Positions 1-8,288 of a DNA stretch of 64,000 nt are shown here, piece after piece. The notes under the pieces are model-generated. The model was not told where the DNA came from. It saw nothing but the letters and a program-made list of their open reading frames with translations, and did no database searches. The translations under genes and the position numbers were made by a program. Source of the DNA: Defluviitaleaceae bacterium (GTDB lineage Bacteria > Bacillota > Clostridia > Lachnospirales > WQUN01). Positions within the stretch are counted from its first letter, which is position 1. The number at the start of each line of letters is the position of its first letter. The DNA is taken from positions 1 to 64,000 of the forward strand of contig WRLD01000001.1 in NCBI GenBank assembly GCA_009777845.1. Reading direction: 5' to 3'.

Positions 1-126
1 CAAAACCGCACAAAATACGTCATATAAATCTATTTTACGCGGCTTTGTTCTTTTCTTCGCAGCTTCCAAATCCTTGCGAATTATTTCAAATTCTTCGCGA
101 CTTATGTTGCTTGGGTAATTGGTCAT
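1..126 (-). mobile_element. IS5-family transposase, 5' part only (cut by window edge)
   Basis: The minus strand from an ATG at 126 reads an open frame beginning MTNYPSNISREEFEIIRKDL and continuing through a basic stretch to DLYDVFCAVL at the window edge. This matches the N-terminal helical region of IS5-family (IS427-like) DDE transposases as I know them. Only 42 codons are visible, so the catalytic region lies outside. A ribosome binding site (AAGGG) precedes the ATG and a TATAAT box lies further upstream. The element lies just beyond a broken small gene (150-257). I could not place its terminal inverted repeat or a target duplication. Confidence 0.75.
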
Positions 127-149
127 TTGCTTAACCCTTTTTTATTCCA

Positions 150-257
150 TTATACCATATATTCACAGGAGTTGAAAGATTCTAAACAGTTTCTAAGATT
201 ATGTATCTCGTCCCGCAACTCATATATCAGTTTTTTGTACTGTTCTCCGGTTGGCAT
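150..257 (-). pseudogene. Truncated small gene after mcrC, probably cut by the adjacent IS
   Basis: An ATG at 257, 22 bases after the mcrC stop and preceded by AAGGTG, opens a 35-codon frame beginning MPTGEQYKKLIYELRDEIHN. The helical, charged start looks like a genuine N-terminus co-transcribed with mcrBC. The frame runs into sequence resembling the promoter and leader of the IS5-family transposase at 1-126 and stops there. The simplest reading is a third gene of the mcrBC operon interrupted by the IS, the remainder lying beyond the element outside the window. Its family is not recognisable from 35 residues. It could also be a complete short peptide. Confidence 0.45.
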
Positions 258-278
258 GATTAGCACCTTAATCAAATA

Positions 279-1313
279 TTATTTTATGACAGCATTACAA
301 ATGCCCATCAATTCTTTGCGTATATATTCAAAGTCTTGATTTAGGTTCAAGGTTTTAACATATATATTCTTACCGCTTATTTCAACGCACTCGTCAATAG
401 TATAATCAACCGTGGGATACAGTAGCATACCGCTTACATCACTGGAGAATCTGCTGTTTTGAACATACGAAAATATTTGATACATATGCCCCGAAATAAA
501 TGTCCTATGGTCAAAATTTGCCTGCAAGGCATTGGGATAAAATTTTGTATCGACAATGAGTAGCTTACTCTCTTTTTTACTGTACAGCGAAATATCGGTT
601 TTCATTTTCGGGAGCAGACTAAGCGATTCGCCGCTTGTGATGTACCAATCGATAAATTCAGATTTTGCATCAACCTCCGCTGCACATTCTGTCTTGAAAA
701 AGTTCAGCACAAATTTTTCATATAGGAGCGACATCTGCCTGTCCTCAATAAATGTCGCAAATTTCAAAAAACCTTCGCTTTCATTTACGAGCAATCCCTT
801 GAAAACAAGATAACAAACATCAATAATAATTTTATAGCTATTATTGCTTCGGTTGAATTTTATGCTGTCCCAAGCAACACTCCACAATTCAACGGTATCA
901 ATTTCCGTAAAAAACAGCATAAGACTTTTAATATTCTTTTTGACATTCGGGTCTAGCATTTCGCACTTCGTCAAATGAATAAACGTCGTCTTGATTATTT
1001 GGTTCATCAAAACATTATGGTCAAGCTCGTCAAACGAGCAAATCAATTTGCCTTTGATAAAGGCTTGCGCCTTTATGCTTTCGTTTATCTGTATCCTGCC
1101 CTTGATGCCCGAAAGAGTAGCCTGTTCCTCGATATATTCACGATGCAAACCCATCTTGACTTGACTGCCGACCGCACGAACAAGGACAGAAGCGAGCAAA
1201 TCGTAGATATTTTCAAAATCCTCGCCCTGTAGCTTTTCATAGTCCCTGTGATTGAGCGCGTTAAAGGCGTACGCAAGCATATAATAAATGTTTTTAATCG
1301 GGATTTTTCTCAT
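279..1313 (-). CDS. mcrC: McrC-like nuclease subunit of a McrBC restriction system
   Basis: The 344-residue protein is the endonuclease partner of McrB in type IV restriction, which cuts modified (for example methylated) DNA. The visible nuclease signature is a PD-(D/E)xK arrangement: D240 in PKMKTD, then D255-T-K257 in LLIVDTKFY, followed by a conserved QIFSYV helix. The N-terminus (MRKIPIKNIYYMLAYAF) is typical of the McrC/LlaJI family. Its start overlaps the 3' end of mcrB by about 20 bases, so the two are translated together. No damage is visible in this gene, although the gene after it is broken. Confidence 0.9.
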   Translation of the reverse strand: MRKIPIKNIYYMLAYAFNALNHRDYEKLQGEDFENIYDLLASVLVRAVGSQVKMGLHREYIEEQATLSGIKGRIQINESIKAQAFIKGKLICSFDELDHNVLMNQIIKTTFIHLTKCEMLDPNVKKNIKSLMLFFTEIDTVELWSVAWDSIKFNRSNNSYKIIIDVCYLVFKGLLVNESEGFLKFATFIEDRQMSLLYEKFVLNFFKTECAAEVDAKSEFIDWYITSGESLSLLPKMKTDISLYSKKESKLLIVDTKFYPNALQANFDHRTFISGHMYQIFSYVQNSRFSSDVSGMLLYPTVDYTIDECVEISGKNIYVKTLNLNQDFEYIRKELMGICNAVIK

Positions 1314-2607
1314 CAGATAATAACCCCTTTATCCATTTTGAATGCTGTTTTTCATTATCAAACCAGTATTCCTCAAGTAATGGCAAAATCTCGTATTTCA
1401 ACACGCTTTCATACCATTGCTCGTTTATATCGTCGCAGTTGCAAAAATAGCTGTGTCCGATTTGAAACCCTGCTCCTAGGTCTTTCTTAATATCTACGTT
1501 AAGAGCGGTCATTTCCGCGATTATTCTTTCGCCAAGCGCCTCACCGTCTTTCTTTATATACTTAATAAAATCTGAATTTGCAAACGCTGGCTCAATCGGG
1601 ACGAAGCTAAATCGTCGGCGAAGGGCATAGTCAAGCATAGCAAGACTGCGGTCGGCAGTATTCATCATGCCGATAATAAAAACATTTTCAGGCACATAAA
1701 ACGGCTCGTCCGAATATGTAAGCGGCACAGCAAATTCCTCGCTACGTTTATCGCACTCGATGAGAAGCATTAACTCGCCCATGATTTTCGAGAGGTTGCC
1801 ACGGTTGATTTCGTCTATAATGAAATAATAATTACCATCATTGTTCCTTGCTTCCTCACAGAACTCGTAAAATATTCCGCACTTCAACGTGAATCCGCCG
1901 TTTTCATTAGGACGATAGCCCTCGATAAAATCCTCATAGGAATAGCTTTGATGAAGCTGCACCGTAGTTACTTTACCTTTGTCCTTAAACCCAATGAGTG
2001 AGTAGGCAAGCAGTTTTGCAAGGTAGCTTTTTCCAACACCGGGCGCACCTTGTAAGATTATGTTCTTCTTGCGGTTAAGCAGGGCGGCGATGTCGTCGTA
2101 TTTTTCGGCGGTCATGTAGACTTCGGTAAGGAAATTAGACTTTGTGTAGGGTGTGTAGTTGAACGGTTCTAACGGAGTAATCGCCCTCTCGTATAATGCT
2201 TCCTGAAGCTCGGGGCGAGTAGTTTCATCATCGCTACGCACAAAACTTACACTTGAATTTCGATCTTTTAAAAAATCACTATAATACCTCATAGCGCTTC
2301 TTAAATACTTTTTGTTTTGTGGTTTTGTCTTTTCTTTAAAAAACGAAGAACTCAAAATTTTCGTCCGTGTTTCTGAAAACGCTTGCTCCTGTGTAATATA
2401 AAACAGATTCGTCACATCTAACTTGATGTCTTTACATTGCAAAAAATTTTTTTTTAGCCATTTAATAAAATTTGCGATTGTCTTTTGTGCATGAGTCTCC
2501 TCGCCAGGTTTTCTTGGTAATTTCATCCATTCGCGAAATTCATTTTCCAAATTCCCTGTCTCTAAGTTTTCCTTTTTTGCTTTATCAAAATCATTGGTCG
2601 CGTTCAT
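1294..2607 (-). CDS. mcrB: McrB-like AAA+ GTPase of a McrBC restriction system
   Basis: This is the 437-residue AAA+ motor and recognition subunit that drives McrC. The Walker A motif GAPGVGKS lies near residues 187-194. The Walker B region reads YYFIIDEINRGNLSKIMGEL, and the McrB signature appears as GMMNTADRSL followed by an arginine-rich sensor (LRRRFSF). The N-terminal ~140 residues should hold the DNA-recognition domain but match nothing I know. I chose the ATG at 2607 because GGGGGA lies just upstream; an upstream in-frame extension has no such site. Together with mcrC it forms a two-gene defence operon. Confidence 0.9.
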   Translation of the reverse strand: MNATNDFDKAKKENLETGNLENEFREWMKLPRKPGEETHAQKTIANFIKWLKKNFLQCKDIKLDVTNLFYITQEQAFSETRTKILSSSFFKEKTKPQNKKYLRSAMRYYSDFLKDRNSSVSFVRSDDETTRPELQEALYERAITPLEPFNYTPYTKSNFLTEVYMTAEKYDDIAALLNRKKNIILQGAPGVGKSYLAKLLAYSLIGFKDKGKVTTVQLHQSYSYEDFIEGYRPNENGGFTLKCGIFYEFCEEARNNDGNYYFIIDEINRGNLSKIMGELMLLIECDKRSEEFAVPLTYSDEPFYVPENVFIIGMMNTADRSLAMLDYALRRRFSFVPIEPAFANSDFIKYIKKDGEALGERIIAEMTALNVDIKKDLGAGFQIGHSYFCNCDDINEQWYESVLKYEILPLLEEYWFDNEKQHSKWIKGLLSDEKNPD

Positions 2608-2903
2608 TTCAATCCCCCGTCTGGTTTTTATATCACACTTTATATCCCGAAGATGTACAATCTTTATGTATTGCTTGATATTTAATATCTGACAATGTAA
2701 TAACACAAACAAGCGGCGTTTGCAAGAGGAATAGACCTATCCTAAAACCGCAATTCAAAATTGTGTATGCCTAAAATAAGCGACAAACGCAACAAGTGTT
2801 TTTTATGTTTGTTTCCATAGCGATATTGGGGTATTTTAAAACATTTTATGCGGAGATTTATATTTTCGATATAAATTCTATAGCTACCTATTTGGGAATT
2901 AAA
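2608..2903. other. Upstream region of mcrBC, no gene
   Basis: No coding potential was found. A short perfect palindrome (GATATT-a-AATATC) lies near 2676-2692 within the likely promoter region of mcrB. No convincing -35/-10 pair could be fixed. The left end reaches the mcrB ribosome binding site and the right end meets a decayed transposase. Confidence 0.4.
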
Positions 2904-3671
2904 TCATTTTTGGTATTCGGTTAGTTTGCCGTTTTTAAGTTTTTTGTACGGTGTTAATGTATTTGAATGATACACTTTAACCCTTGAAAATCCTTATCAC
3001 CTACCAGCGAAATATCTTCCCGGAAATGGTACTTGCTTCTCTTGAATATTTCAAAATCATGTACCGCCCCTTTTTTCCTCGTGAACCCCAATAATTTAAT
3101 CCGTTTCACCGTTTATTACAAGCTGGTCTTTCATCGTATGCCGTTTTTTTTACCAAAATAAGACTCCTTTTGCTTGTGCTTTGGACGCTCGGTTTCTCAT
3201 TCGGGTACGTCAATTATTGCGATTGAAACAGTGATGTTTTCGTCTATTAGCTCTCGTTTTGAGGGCAGTGCAAAAGAGCCGTCTTTTATCAAAAACCTGC
3301 TCAACTCAAACAATCGCTTCGCAAACCAGAAGTATTGATTAAATAATTATTTGCAAAATTATCCTTAAAAGCAAGATTGTGCATTTTCCGATGATATAAT
3401 TATTTAATCAACACTCCCCGCAAACCCGCTGTTTATGCACCCCATAATCGAAGGCAATGTTTTCCATTGTGCGGTAGTCGTGATAATATAACAACATTAT
3501 CACGAGCATATCAAGGACACTCAGTTTCCGTACTTTACCACCTTTTTTCCGCATCTCCTTAGATGCAGTTTCAAGTATGGCAAGCACTGCATCGAGTGTT
3601 GGCTTCATTATTCCGAATATTATTTGATATTTTTCTTCTAAAAGTGATGACTGCCTTTTTTCATTAGTCAT
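2904..3671 (-). pseudogene. Decayed IS5-family (ISL2-like) transposase
   Basis: Reading from an ATG at 3671, an intact 87-codon start (MTNEKRQSSLLEEKYQIIFG) carries the helix-turn-helix region with YYHDYRTMENIAFDYGVHK. Further on, the same strand still encodes RFLIKDGSFALPSKREL, the first DDE aspartate in IIDVPE, then a stop, then ETERPKHKQKESYFGKKNGI. After a frameshift it encodes HDFEIFKRSK, and then GDKDFQG (second aspartate) and TPYKKLKNGKLTEYQK. At least two stops or frameshifts and an inverted-repeat insertion (3334-3410) inactivate it. The family is a different branch from the element at 1-126. Confidence 0.8.
3334..3409. repeat. Short inverted-repeat insertion (MITE-like) inside the decayed transposase
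   Basis: TTGATTAAATAATTAT at the left and its exact reverse complement at the right flank about 42 bases of unrelated sequence. The element falls between two stretches that still read as consecutive parts of the transposase, which suggests an insertion. Target duplications are not clear. The inner 40 bases encode nothing. Confidence 0.5.
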
Positions 3672-3760
3672 TCTCTTACTTATAACATGTTTTTTGGTTT
3701 TAGGATAAATCTAATGTTTCTCGTAGCTTGACAGCGTACCAATGCGATTAAGCACGATTC

Positions 3761-3803
3761 CAAACAAGCCGCCAACGAATATATAGGTTGGCGGTGTTTG
3801 GAT
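3761..3803 (-). terminator. Hairpin downstream of tmRNA
   Basis: CCAAACA and GCCGCCAAC pair with GTTGGCGG and TGTTTGG around a loop of about 9 bases, 15 bases beyond the mature 3' end of tmRNA. The run of T that an intrinsic terminator needs is weak on this strand, so it may mainly be a 3' end-protecting hairpin. Confidence 0.5.
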
Positions 3804-3817
3804 ATTAAAGTCTGAAG

Positions 3818-4183
3818 TGGAGATGAGGGGAATCGAACCCCTGTCCGAAGATTCATAGATAAAGACTTCTCCCATTACAGTTGGTTTATTTGTTGCCCGC
3901 CATTAACGGGCACGTTCCCTTCGCCAACGCGAGCCAACACGCGAAAGGGTCAGGTAGCTTTTTAATCTTTTACCGCTTCAAAGCTACGGGCGGAAAAGTT
4001 CCCCGCATATCGACGCCGGGTCTTGGGTATGCAGGACTTCCCAAGCCGACGACGGCCTAAGCGGCCGCTAAAGTATAATTATTATTGTCGTTTCTTTTTA
4101 AAAGGGTTGGTTTGTTTACGCAGTAAACCTCTGCGAATGGCTATCTCTATTTTCAAAATCCCCGTCGAAACCAGTACATCCCC
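3818..4183 (-). ncRNA. ssrA: Transfer-messenger RNA (tmRNA)
   Basis: tmRNA rescues ribosomes stalled on broken mRNA by acting as tRNA and then as mRNA for a degradation tag. The 5' end GGGGATG pairs with CATCTCC at the 3' end to form the acceptor stem. The T arm is AGGGG-TTCGATT-CCCCT and the 5' side carries the diagnostic CTGGTTTCGACGGGG. CCA is not encoded. The tag frame ends with the codons for NDNNNYTLAAA and a TAG at 4057-4059. The resume codon is uncertain because the preceding codons are AAA AGA rather than the common GCA. The length of 366 bases is normal. Confidence 0.97.
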
Positions 4184-4225
4184 TTTCTAAATATTAGGCG
4201 TGTTTAACTTTTACCACGCCAGTAA

Positions 4226-4254
4226 AGTATACTCGATATTTGCAGGGATTGCAA
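4226..4254 (-). promoter_or_regulatory. Likely tmRNA promoter
   Basis: On the minus strand TTGCAA (4249-4254) and TATACT (4226-4231) are separated by exactly 17 bases, a good sigma-A match. Transcription would begin about 35 bases before the mature 5' end, leaving a leader that contains a GGCGTG/CACGCC hairpin to be removed by RNase P. Confidence 0.65.
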
Positions 4255-4400
4255 GGGGTATTGCGCACGGCATAATCAAAAGTTATTGACAGGGGGGCAA
4301 AACTAATTCCACGGCGACTTGATTTAGAGGCAACAATTACCAATTTTCAAAATTTACAGGTTTTTTTGTGGTTTAATATGCCTTGTGTATATATAAATAG

Positions 4401-5288
4401 CTATAAATTCCCCCGCCGCAAAACAACATTATACTTACAAACCAAAACAAACCCAGCCAGCCGCCGTTTAAACGACCGCAGACCCTCTATGCCCATATCC
4501 TCCGAAAAATTAACCCTCGCTGCCTCCCTATGCGCTTCACATGCAAAGGAAGCCAGCAAATACATTTGCAGGCCGCGTATGCCGCGCGCCGCTTTGAGGA
4601 AGCTATACGCAATTACCTCGGGGCTTAGGTGCGTGGCTATGCAAAATGCTATCGGCTCGTTTTTGGCGTATACCAACGCGCCGCACAGCCCCAGCGGCGT
4701 AAAATACGCGAGCGCGTTTTGCAGAGCCTTACGCTCACAGCCGAAGTGACAGCCGCCGCAGTCACGCCCTGCGCACCAGTATTTGTCCATGACCTCTACG
4801 CAGTCCGCTTTGTTAAGCTCGTTAATCAAGCGGAAATCGGGCGCGTGGTTGCGTACGAAATGGTTATAATCATAGCGGTTGTCCGCATTGTCGAGAAAAT
4901 TCAAAAACGAAGCATTTTCGTACAAATAATCGCTGTATGCCGCATCATATGAATATTCGACACGGTAATTTTTCAGTCCTCGCAGTACAGCCAAAAGCTG
5001 CTCGGACACCATAATCAGCTCGATTTCTTCCTGCGGATACATTTTTTCCAAAAAGCTCTCGTATGCCTCAAGCGAGCCAAGCGGCGCATATTGGTACCAT
5101 TTTCCCGCAAATTCTACCGAAATACAACAGAAATCGCCAACAAATACGCAGCGCGTTCTCAGACTCTCGCTCCACGCAAGCACACTGGAAAAGCATAAAT
5201 CCGAAATGTAATTTCCCAGTCTTTTGCAAAGCTCGTTTCGGCACTGTTCAAAGCGTTGCTTATCGTCAATGGTAACAGGTCTTGTCAT
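4401..5288 (-). CDS. DUF2156 (GNAT-fold, LPG-synthase-C-like) protein
   Basis: The 295-residue soluble protein resembles the DUF2156 family, whose fold matches the aminoacyl-transferase domain of lysyl-phosphatidylglycerol synthases. Recognisable family pieces are the YDYNHFVRNHAPDFRLI segment, the ALVYAKNEPIAFCIA strand and a C-terminal NFSEDMGIEGLRSFKR. These proteins are presumed to transfer an aminoacyl or acyl group, but the substrate is unknown. A CAGRDCGGCHFGC cluster near residues 173-185 adds four close cysteines. Its start overlaps the preceding gene by an ATGA, so the three genes from 7166 down form one operon. Confidence 0.75.
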   Translation of the reverse strand: MTRPVTIDDKQRFEQCRNELCKRLGNYISDLCFSSVLAWSESLRTRCVFVGDFCCISVEFAGKWYQYAPLGSLEAYESFLEKMYPQEEIELIMVSEQLLAVLRGLKNYRVEYSYDAAYSDYLYENASFLNFLDNADNRYDYNHFVRNHAPDFRLINELNKADCVEVMDKYWCAGRDCGGCHFGCERKALQNALAYFTPLGLCGALVYAKNEPIAFCIATHLSPEVIAYSFLKAARGIRGLQMYLLASFACEAHREAARVNFSEDMGIEGLRSFKRRLAGFVLVCKYNVVLRRGNL

Positions 5289-6187
5289 ACGGCGGCAGTA
5301 TCGCGAGGCGTACTAATCACGACCGCCGAAATGCTGTCTGGCAGTACGTTTTTTACGGCTTTGTCGAATTTTGCGAGCAAGCCGCATATTTCCCCGTACG
5401 GAACGTCACTGTCAAATGATACCAACAAATCTATATAAATTAAATGCCCCGACCGCCGCGTGCGTATGCCCCCAAAGCCCGCAATTCCGCCAGATATTTC
5501 CGTCACGCATTTCAAAATCTGCATTTGCTGCTTTTCGCCCAGCGTTCGGTCAAGCAGCTCTGGAATTATCGCCCTCAGATTTTTTATTCCCACGACCGCA
5601 AACCAACAAACGCAGGCTATGCAAATAATCGGCTCGACATATTCTACATAGGGGATTTCTCTGAAAAAATACGAAACGCTAATAGTGGCGAGTGCCACGG
5701 TATCAAAGACAAGAACCTTGCCCGAGCTTGTGAGATTCGCCTGCATAAAGCTGCTGTCGATTGATTTTGCCGCCTTGTGCTGCTTTATGTGAAGCCAAAC
5801 GGCAAGCCCAACGCAAAACACCTTTAAAAATACCGCCCAAAGCAGTATATCGCCCGCAGGGCTTGGCGCGAGCAGCTCGCCGATAGAAAACACAAGCACG
5901 ATTATAAGCCCCATAAAAAGCAGTATAGCGGAAATAAACCCGCCGAACGCCTCGATTTTTCCCATGCCGAAATCATACTGAAACGCGCCGCTTCCGCGTA
6001 GCTTCCGCGAAAGCCCAAACGCCATGCCCGACTGCGCGATAACTCCCGCCGTTTCAAACACATCGAGTATAAGGATTAAAGAACCGCTAAAAATAGCCAT
6101 AAACACAACGGCGATAAAATACGGCAGCTCGATAAGCACCTCAATCAACGATAGCTTTTCCTGCTCCTTAAACGCTTCATTTCTCAT
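5285..6187 (-). CDS. Cation-diffusion-facilitator-like membrane protein lacking the usual metal ligands
   Basis: The 300-residue protein has about six hydrophobic segments followed by a C-terminal domain (GIAGFGGIRTRRSGHLIYID) like the CDF cytoplasmic domain. CDF proteins exchange Zn, Fe or Mn for protons. In this copy the aspartate pair expected in segment 2 reads LDVFET, and the His-x3-Asp of segment 5 is not visible in ANLTSSGKVL, so metal transport is doubtful. I chose the ATG at 6187 because GGGAGG precedes it; an upstream frame runs into the glycosylase gene. It overlaps that gene by 11 bases and the DUF2156 gene by 4. Confidence 0.75.
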   Translation of the reverse strand: MRNEAFKEQEKLSLIEVLIELPYFIAVVFMAIFSGSLILILDVFETAGVIAQSGMAFGLSRKLRGSGAFQYDFGMGKIEAFGGFISAILLFMGLIIVLVFSIGELLAPSPAGDILLWAVFLKVFCVGLAVWLHIKQHKAAKSIDSSFMQANLTSSGKVLVFDTVALATISVSYFFREIPYVEYVEPIICIACVCWFAVVGIKNLRAIIPELLDRTLGEKQQMQILKCVTEISGGIAGFGGIRTRRSGHLIYIDLLVSFDSDVPYGEICGLLAKFDKAVKNVLPDSISAVVISTPRDTAAV

Positions 6188-7166
6188 TTTTTGCCTCCCT
6201 AGCAAAATAAAATAAAAATTGCTGTGCGATACCGCTAATGTCCCAAAATTCCTGCGGAAAGCCGCTTGGATAATGCTCGTCCATCACGCGCTTAATCCAG
6301 ACATCTGCGGGAAAACGCTCCACACGCCCAAAGCCGTACAATAGCACACATTCCGCCACCTTTTCGCCCACGCCCTTGACAGCAAGCAGTGTGCGGAAAA
6401 TCTTGTCAGAGGAAAGATTTTCCATGGCGGAAAGGTCGATTTCACCGCCTGCAACGCGGCACGCGGCATCTAGTATGTACGGCGCGCGGTAGCCGCTTTT
6501 TATTGGCGCGAGCTGTGAAGCACTAAGCGCGGCAAGGGCTTGCGGCGTAGGAAACGCAAATCCGCCGCAGGGCAGCCCTTCGCCGAAATTTTCGCATAGG
6601 GCTTGCACCATTTTTTTTATTCGCGGAATGTTCGAGTTTTGGCTTAAAATGAATGATATTAGGGTTTCCCATGGGTCTTGCTTTAGAAGGCGTAGCCCGT
6701 GGGCGAAGGTTACGGCGTTGGTGAGGAAGTCGGGGGAAGGGGGCAATGCCTCTTTTTTTTCTGCTGGGGAGCTGTCAAGGCTTCGAGGCGACATTCCCAC
6801 CAAGTTGATGTTTTGCGTTGAACGCAAAACATCAACGGAACAGTCGGAGAAAAGGGGCAATGCCCCCCCTAAACGCAAGCGGATTTCTTCATAGTCACGG
6901 TTGAAATCAAAGTATTCTTTCCATATAGTATCAAATTCCTGCGGCGAACAATTTTTTATCACCAAGTCGCTACCGTTACCGCCGTCACCGTCGTCAAGCC
7001 GTAAATCCAACCGCCGCCCATGAGCAATTCCGCTGTAGCTAGACTCGCCAGTTTTCACCCAACGGAACGCCTGTCCATTGTCCAAGGTTTGGCGTAAATC
7101 AAAAAAGCGCGTGTTGGTAAGCACAGTATCGTTGTTTTTGTGTTCGACACTTGAAAAATCTGGCAT
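6177..7166 (-). CDS. ogg: 8-oxoguanine DNA glycosylase (OGG1 type) with an in-frame repeat insert
   Basis: A 329-residue base-excision repair enzyme of the OGG1 class, which removes 8-oxoguanine and nicks the strand. The N-terminal domain begins with DLRQTLDNGQAFRW. The HhH-GPD motif is GVGEKVAECVLLYGFG with catalytic lysine K269, and the activating aspartate D288 sits in FPADVW. Residues ~100-147 are an extra segment encoded by a family C repeat (GGALPLFSDC, LVGMSPRSLDS), placed between the N-terminal and helical domains. Removing it leaves IRLRL joined to DFLTNAVTFAHG. The start at 7166 is the only good one. It is the first gene of the three-gene operon. Confidence 0.9.
   Translation of the reverse strand: MPDFSSVEHKNNDTVLTNTRFFDLRQTLDNGQAFRWVKTGESSYSGIAHGRRLDLRLDDGDGGNGSDLVIKNCSPQEFDTIWKEYFDFNRDYEEIRLRLGGALPLFSDCSVDVLRSTQNINLVGMSPRSLDSSPAEKKEALPPSPDFLTNAVTFAHGLRLLKQDPWETLISFILSQNSNIPRIKKMVQALCENFGEGLPCGGFAFPTPQALAALSASQLAPIKSGYRAPYILDAACRVAGGEIDLSAMENLSSDKIFRTLLAVKGVGEKVAECVLLYGFGRVERFPADVWIKRVMDEHYPSGFPQEFWDISGIAQQFLFYFAREAKNEK
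6729..6869. repeat. Family C repeat inside the glycosylase gene
   Basis: The stretch holds the family C signature: a purine-rich GGGGCAATGCCCC block, TCTCCGACTGT on the minus strand, and GGTGGGAATGTCGCCTCGAAGCC. This copy contains an internal hairpin, GATGTTTTGCGTT facing AACGCAAAACATC. Its length keeps the glycosylase frame open. It matches the copies at 24920, 31247 and 42050. Confidence 0.85.
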
Positions 7167-7218
7167 AAGCAGCTCCTAACGCGGCAAGCCTTGAAATAAT
7201 CCTGCCGTCCCTGTGTAT

Positions 7219-7830
7219 TCATACCCTCAACCATAACGCGGGACGAACACCGCGAGCTAAATCAATATCGTTTCCGATTACATAGATTACACCATTTTCA
7301 ATGACATATATGGCGTTGTTTCCGCGACTGCCCGGTGAGCGAAGCCACCAGCCGCAGTATTGATTGTTATATTTTGCCATGCGCTTGCCGTTATTTTCAT
7401 CATCGAGCCAGTGTTCGCCCTCTACCCAGTGTTCCTGCCACCCTCTGTACAACAAATTATCGGCACTTTCTCCAAAATATTTGCATACCTCATTGATACC
7501 AAGCAAAAATATGCTGTCCTCGGTGTCCCTACCGCCAACCCCTAAAATCTCGCCGTAAAACCAAACGGCATCATCAACACCAAGCCATGGATTGTTTGGA
7601 TTTTCGTTTGTTACGCTTATGATTTTTGACCTCTCGCATGGCTCAAAGGCTTCCAAAAATTCGCCGTTCAAGTATGCTCGCAAATCACAGTCAGCCCATG
7701 TTATGGGGGCTTCACAATTGTGATATTTGCGAAGCTCGATAATATCCTCAGTAATTACAAGCGCGTTCTCGCCTTGTACATCAAGTACACGCCAGTCATA
7801 TTTTCCCAGTTTGATACTCTGTCCAATCAT
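7219..7830 (-). CDS. DUF6273-type protein
   Basis: The 203-residue protein carries the DUF6273 hallmarks: an N-terminal strand DWRVLDVQGENALVITE, then WADCDLRAYLNGEF, and a C-terminal WWLRSPGSRGNNAIYV with GVRPALWL at the end. The family is common in gut Clostridia and often forms the C-terminal module of secreted proteins, but its function is unknown. Here it stands alone without a signal peptide. Its neighbours, the glycosylase downstream and a repeat-filled spacer upstream, do not suggest a partner. Confidence 0.8.
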   Translation of the reverse strand: MIGQSIKLGKYDWRVLDVQGENALVITEDIIELRKYHNCEAPITWADCDLRAYLNGEFLEAFEPCERSKIISVTNENPNNPWLGVDDAVWFYGEILGVGGRDTEDSIFLLGINEVCKYFGESADNLLYRGWQEHWVEGEHWLDDENNGKRMAKYNNQYCGWWLRSPGSRGNNAIYVIENGVIYVIGNDIDLARGVRPALWLRV

Positions 7831-7860
7831 TGTTTTTTTATCCCCATTCCGTAAGGCTTC

Positions 7861-7990
7861 TGTAGGGGACGGGCTTGCCCGTCCCGAGGGGTTACGTGCA
7901 TATGTTAATTCGCAAGGTTTTTTGTATGGCAGTGCTTGCCTTGCTTGAGGTTGCGTGCATACCTCGGGCGAGGCAAGCCTCGCCCCTACA
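7861..7990. repeat. Family B palindromic repeat, variant copy
   Basis: The element starts TGTAGGGGACGGGCTTGCCC and ends with GCAAGCCTCGCCCCTACA, each end itself a small hairpin, with an ACGTGCATA core. It is a variant of the copies at 17727, 17991, 44949 and 45234. It is non-coding and lies just upstream of the DUF6273 gene. Confidence 0.8.
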
Positions 7991-8050
7991 AAAACACGGT
8001 AAAGGCACGAGCGGCAAAGGCGTGTAGCTTCTTCGGTTTCAAAAGGCGAT

Positions 8051-8283
8051 TAAACGCGGATTTAACGGATTTACGCAGATTTACGCGGATTTTGTCCGCG
8101 TAAATTACTAAACGGCGATATATTTTCCCACGAGCCAATCCGCGTAAATCCGCGTAAATTCGCCAAATCCGTGTTTAATACCTTTTAAAAACCTACGCAA
8201 TCTATGTTTCGTTAGTTTTTAATGAACGCAAGAACGAATCCGTGTAAATCCGCCAAATCCGCGAAAATCCGCGTTCCATCGTT
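8051..8283. repeat. Family A repeat (CGGATTTA units), full plus half copy
   Basis: Arrays of ~11-12 base units of the CGGATTTA type run toward a centre and return as TAAATCCG units, making a long imperfect inverted repeat. The full copy ends near 8179 and a half copy follows to 8283. No gene is present from 7831 to 8288 apart from these repeats. Eight further loci carry the family. Confidence 0.85.
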
Positions 8284-8288
8284 TTTTT

